From Craurococcus roseus (GTDB lineage: Bacteria; Pseudomonadota; Alphaproteobacteria; Acetobacterales; Acetobacteraceae), in contig NZ_BAAAFZ010000099.1 of assembly GCF_039523795.1 (NCBI RefSeq), positions 1-14,462 of the forward strand: a DNA stretch of 14,462 bases, given 5' to 3'. The translations under genes and the position numbers were made by a program. Position 1 is the stretch's first letter, and each line of letters opens with the position of its first letter. This document shows positions 12,171-14,462 of the stretch, piece after piece. The notes beneath the pieces were generated by a model, which searched no databases, was not told where the DNA came from, and was given only the letters and a program-made list of their open reading frames with translations.

Positions 12171-12803
12171 GTGACGACGGCGGGCGAACCTCCCGGCCGC
12201 CGCGACCCGGCCGCCCCGGCGCGGAGCGACGCGCTCGTCACGCTGCCCAACATCATCACCGTGGCCCGGCTCTGCGCCGTGCCCGTGACCGTGTGGCTGA
12301 TCCTGAAGGGTCGGCTCGACATCGCGTTCTGGATGTTCGTCGGCGCAGGCGTGTCGGACGCGGTGGACGGTTGGCTGGCGCGGGTGCGGAACGCCCGCTC
12401 CGCGCTCGGCGCCATACTCGACCCGATGGCGGACAAGCTGCTGCTGGTGTGCGTCTACATCACGCTCGCCGCCATCGGCGTGCTGCCGGACTGGCTGGCG
12501 ATCCTCGTGGTGTTCCGCGACCTGGTGATCGTGGGCGGCGTGCTGGTGCTCTGGGTGCTGGGCGAGGCACCGAAGATCCGGCCGATGATGCTGTCCAAGC
12601 TCAACACCGCCTTGCAGATCGTGCTCGCCGGCGTGGCGCTGCTGCTCGCGGGCTTCGATCTGCGCGCGGACGCGCTGCTGTCGGCGATGGTATGGACCGT
12701 GGCCGGCACCACGCTGGCCTCCGGCGCGGTGTACGTCGCCGCCGCCCTGCGCCGGCACCGCGACGAGCACCGCCGCCGCGGCGGCGGGGAGGGCGCTGCT
12801 TGA
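12171..12803 (+). CDS. CDP-alcohol phosphatidyltransferase family membrane protein
   Basis: A 210-residue polytopic enzyme from GTG 12171, with GGAGGAGG close upstream. It carries the full family motif D-x2-DG-x2-AR-x8-G-x3-D-x3-D: D63, D66, G67, A70-R71, G80, D84 and D88 (DAVDGWLARV then GAILDPMAD). The motif binds Mg2+ and the CDP-alcohol. It follows LPNIITVARL, typical of the PgsA/Cls branch. About six hydrophobic helices are present. It likely joins CDP-diacylglycerol to an alcohol such as glycerol-3-phosphate or phosphatidylglycerol in the inner membrane; the acceptor cannot be told, so no symbol is given. It starts 37 bases after the DUF2066-like gene, and its TGA overlaps the next gene's TTG. 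Confidence 0.9.
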   Translation: MTTAGEPPGRRDPAAPARSDALVTLPNIITVARLCAVPVTVWLILKGRLDIAFWMFVGAGVSDAVDGWLARVRNARSALGAILDPMADKLLLVCVYITLAAIGVLPDWLAILVVFRDLVIVGGVLVLWVLGEAPKIRPMMLSKLNTALQIVLAGVALLLAGFDLRADALLSAMVWTVAGTTLASGAVYVAAALRRHRDEHRRRGGGEGAA

Positions 12804-13993
12804 ACAAGCCGCCCGCGGCGCCCCCCGGGCCGCTCCGGCCGCCCCCGGCGGAGGAACGGCGGCTCGCCGTCGCGCCCGCGCCTGCCCCGGCACGGCCGCC
12901 GCCGCAACCGCCGCGCCTCGCAACGCCCCGCCAGCGGCTGCTGCTGGCCGCGGGCGTCGCCTTCGTGCTGGCCGGCTCGCTGTGGCTGTTCTCGGCGATC
13001 CTGACGCCCTTCGTGCTGGCCGCGGTGATCGCCTACTTCCTCGACCCGGTGGCGACGCGCCTCGCCTGGATCGGCGTGCCGCGCGGCGCCGCGGCGCTGC
13101 TGCTGGTGCTGGCGCTGGCGCTGGCGGCGCTGCTCTGCGTGCTGCTGCTCTACCCGCTGCTGCTGGCGCAGGTCACGGTCCTGCTGCAACGCCTGCCGAG
13201 CTACGTGGTGGGCATCGGGCAAACGGTGCGCGAAGCCCTCGCGGCGCTGGCCGAGCGCCTGGGGCCGGAGATCGTGGACCAGCGGCTGCAAGACCTCGCC
13301 GTGGGGCAGGTGGGCGCCATCGTGTCCTTCCTCGGCGCCGCGCTGGCGCGGCTGGTGGGCGGCGGCGTGGCGCTGTTCAACGTCTTCACCATCGTCACCG
13401 TCACCCCCGTCGTCGCCTTCTACCTGCTGCGCGACTGGCCGCGGATGGTGGTGCGGATGGACGCCTGGCTGCCGCGGCGCTCGGCCGCCACCCTGCGGCA
13501 GCTCGCGCGCGAGACCGACCGGGTGCTCTCGGCCTGGCTGCGCGGGCAGTTGCTCTGCTGCGCTCTGCTCGCCGTCTACTACGCGACGGCGCTGTCCGCG
13601 GTGGGGCTGGAGCTCGGCGTCACCGTCGGGCTGGTGTCGGGCATCCTGACCTTCATCCCCTACGTCGGCTCCACGGTCGGCCTCATCGCCTCCGTGCTGC
13701 TGGCGCTGGCGCAGTTCGGCACCTGGAGCGGCGTGCTCACCGTGCTCGGCGTCTACGTCGCCGGGCAGATCGTGGAGGGGTACATCATCTACCCGCGCCT
13801 GCTGGGCGAGCGGGTGGAGCTGCACGCGGTCTGGGTGATCTTCGCGCTGTTCGCGGGCGGCGTGGCCTTCGGCTTCCTGGGCGTGCTGCTCGCGGTGCCG
13901 CTCGCCGCCACCCTCGGCGTCGTGTCCCGCTTCTGGCTGCGCCGCTACCTGGAAAGCCCGCTCTACCTCGACCCGCCGCGGACCGGCCGGTGA
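12800..13993 (+). CDS. AI-2E family transporter (PerM-like permease)
   Basis: A 397-residue membrane protein from TTG 12800, chosen because GGGGAGGG (12785-12792) lies seven bases upstream and TTGA overlaps the preceding stop. The first 45 or so residues are proline/alanine-rich and hydrophilic. About eight membrane segments follow, beginning LLLAAGVAFVLAGSLWLFSA, then FVLAAVIAYFLDPVATRLA. Family features include VTVTPVVAFYLLRDWPRM and ILTFIPYVGSTVGLIASVLL, the G-x-L-x-F-I-P-Y-V-G signature, and GYIIYPRLLGERVELHAVW. Members have been linked to AI-2 export or ion antiport; the substrate here is unknown. It is coupled to the phosphatidyltransferase before it and, by a GTGA overlap, to hdaA after it. 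Confidence 0.9.
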   Translation: MNKPPAAPPGPLRPPPAEERRLAVAPAPAPARPPPQPPRLATPRQRLLLAAGVAFVLAGSLWLFSAILTPFVLAAVIAYFLDPVATRLAWIGVPRGAAALLLVLALALAALLCVLLLYPLLLAQVTVLLQRLPSYVVGIGQTVREALAALAERLGPEIVDQRLQDLAVGQVGAIVSFLGAALARLVGGGVALFNVFTIVTVTPVVAFYLLRDWPRMVVRMDAWLPRRSAATLRQLARETDRVLSAWLRGQLLCCALLAVYYATALSAVGLELGVTVGLVSGILTFIPYVGSTVGLIASVLLALAQFGTWSGVLTVLGVYVAGQIVEGYIIYPRLLGERVELHAVWVIFALFAGGVAFGFLGVLLAVPLAATLGVVSRFWLRRYLESPLYLDPPRTGR

Positions 13994-14462
13994 GCGCCGC
14001 GCCCTCCTACCCGCCGCGGCAATTGCCGCTGCCGCTCCCCCACGCCGAGTCCTTCGACCCGGCGGACCTGCTGGAGGACGCCTCCAACCGCGAAGCGCTG
14101 GCCTGGCTCCAAAGGCCGGAAGGGTGGCCCGGCGGCCGCCTCGCCCTGGCCGGCCCGGCCGCCACCGGCAAGACGCACATGCTCCGCGGCCTCGCCGCCC
14201 GGCGCGGCTGGCCGGTGCTGGACGGGGTGCGCCTGCGCGGCCTGCCGGAGGTGCCGGCGGCCGGCGTCCCGGGGACGGGCCTCGCGGTGGACGACGCCGA
14301 TTGCGCCGCAGAGGAAAGGGCGCTGCTGCACCTCATCAACATCTGCGCCGAACGCCGGCAGCCTTTGCTGCTCGCCGGGCGCGAGCCGCCGGCGCGCTGG
14401 CCGGTGGCGCTGCCCGACCTCCGCAGCCGGCTCCGCGCGACCGCGGTGGCGGGGGTCCGGCC
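13990..14462 (+). CDS. hdaA: DnaA-related regulator HdaA (partial)
   Basis: The start is GTG 13990, overlapping the preceding TGA (GTGA); 157 codons are visible before the window ends. The N-terminus PPRQLPLPLPHAESFDPADL is typical of Hda-like proteins. It has the DnaA-type P-loop GPAATGKT (G55-T62, K61), a Walker B LAVDDAD with D101-D102, and sensor-1-like LLLAGREPPARW. The following DLRSRLRA resembles the arginine motif of DnaA box VII. It has the AAA+ domain without a DNA-binding domain in the visible part. Hda with the beta clamp stimulates ATP hydrolysis by DnaA after initiation. In the PerM-hda order it is a common neighbour of purM. About 60-70 residues are missing at the C-terminus. 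Confidence 0.88.
   Translation, partial: MSAAPSYPPRQLPLPLPHAESFDPADLLEDASNREALAWLQRPEGWPGGRLALAGPAATGKTHMLRGLAARRGWPVLDGVRLRGLPEVPAAGVPGTGLAVDDADCAAEERALLHLINICAERRQPLLLAGREPPARWPVALPDLRSRLRATAVAGVR

Noticed and set aside
11271..12923. 550-codon minus-strand open frame opposite the DUF2066-like and phosphatidyltransferase genes
   Set aside because: Crosses the N gap and two real genes; Arg/His/Ala-rich with no domain.
12455..13825. 456-codon minus-strand frame rich in His and Gln opposite the AI-2E permease
   Set aside because: It is the complement of leucine/valine-rich membrane codons, a known source of His/Gln-rich shadow frames.

Overview
The window is GC-rich throughout and uses mostly G or C in third codon positions. 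It looks like chromosomal DNA of an alphaproteobacterium, most likely Rhodospirillales or Acetobacteraceae (Roseomonas-like). Supporting signs are a HIG1-type twin-membrane protein upstream of etfBA, a tiny aa3-type cytochrome oxidase subunit IV, an OpgC-family membrane protein, and the run purN / purM / DUF2066-like / CDP-alcohol phosphatidyltransferase / AI-2E family / HdaA. The taxonomic call is inference from gene content and composition; no rRNA or other marker gene is present.

Layout. 1-259 (-): N-terminus of an exported protein, probably a mechanosensitive channel. 364-555 (+): HIG1-like twin-membrane protein, followed by a hairpin with a T-run and then a good sigma70-type promoter. 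719-3297 (+): etfB, etfA and 3-hydroxybutyryl-CoA dehydrogenase, a compact operon for acyl-CoA oxidation and electron delivery to the quinone pool. 3264-5376 (-): an OpgC-like membrane protein, a DoxX-like membrane protein and a small exported protein, separated by strong hairpins. 5568-6521 (+): an ECF sigma factor and a small zinc-finger (ZAS) anti-sigma factor, divergent from the exported protein. 6574-7002 (-): a GFA-fold zinc protein. 7003-7440: non-coding, with two hairpins and seven imperfect copies of an 8-bp tandem repeat. 7441-7611 (-): a small hydrophilic protein, divergent from ndk (7722-8144, +). 8181-8345 (-): aa3-oxidase subunit IV. 8416-9093 (-): purN. 9094-10165: a less GC-rich segment with one membrane-anchored protein of unknown function, sitting between purN and purM. 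10166-11248 (-): purM, apparently starting at CTG. 11325-14462 (+): DUF2066-like exported protein (interrupted by 17 N), CDP-alcohol phosphatidyltransferase, AI-2E-family permease and the start of hdaA; the last three are joined by 4-base stop/start overlaps.

Most genes are housekeeping. The points most worth a second look are: the unknown gene and lower-GC DNA splitting purM from purN; the lack of any ATG/GTG/TTG start that keeps the purM N-terminus, with a CTG behind a GGAGG; overlapping, mutually exclusive hairpins between the DoxX-like gene and opgC; the structured, repeat-bearing gap at 7288-7440; and the ECF/ZAS pair facing an envelope-type gene set. I did not find a CRISPR array, tRNA, rRNA, transposase, or a clearly new multi-gene system.
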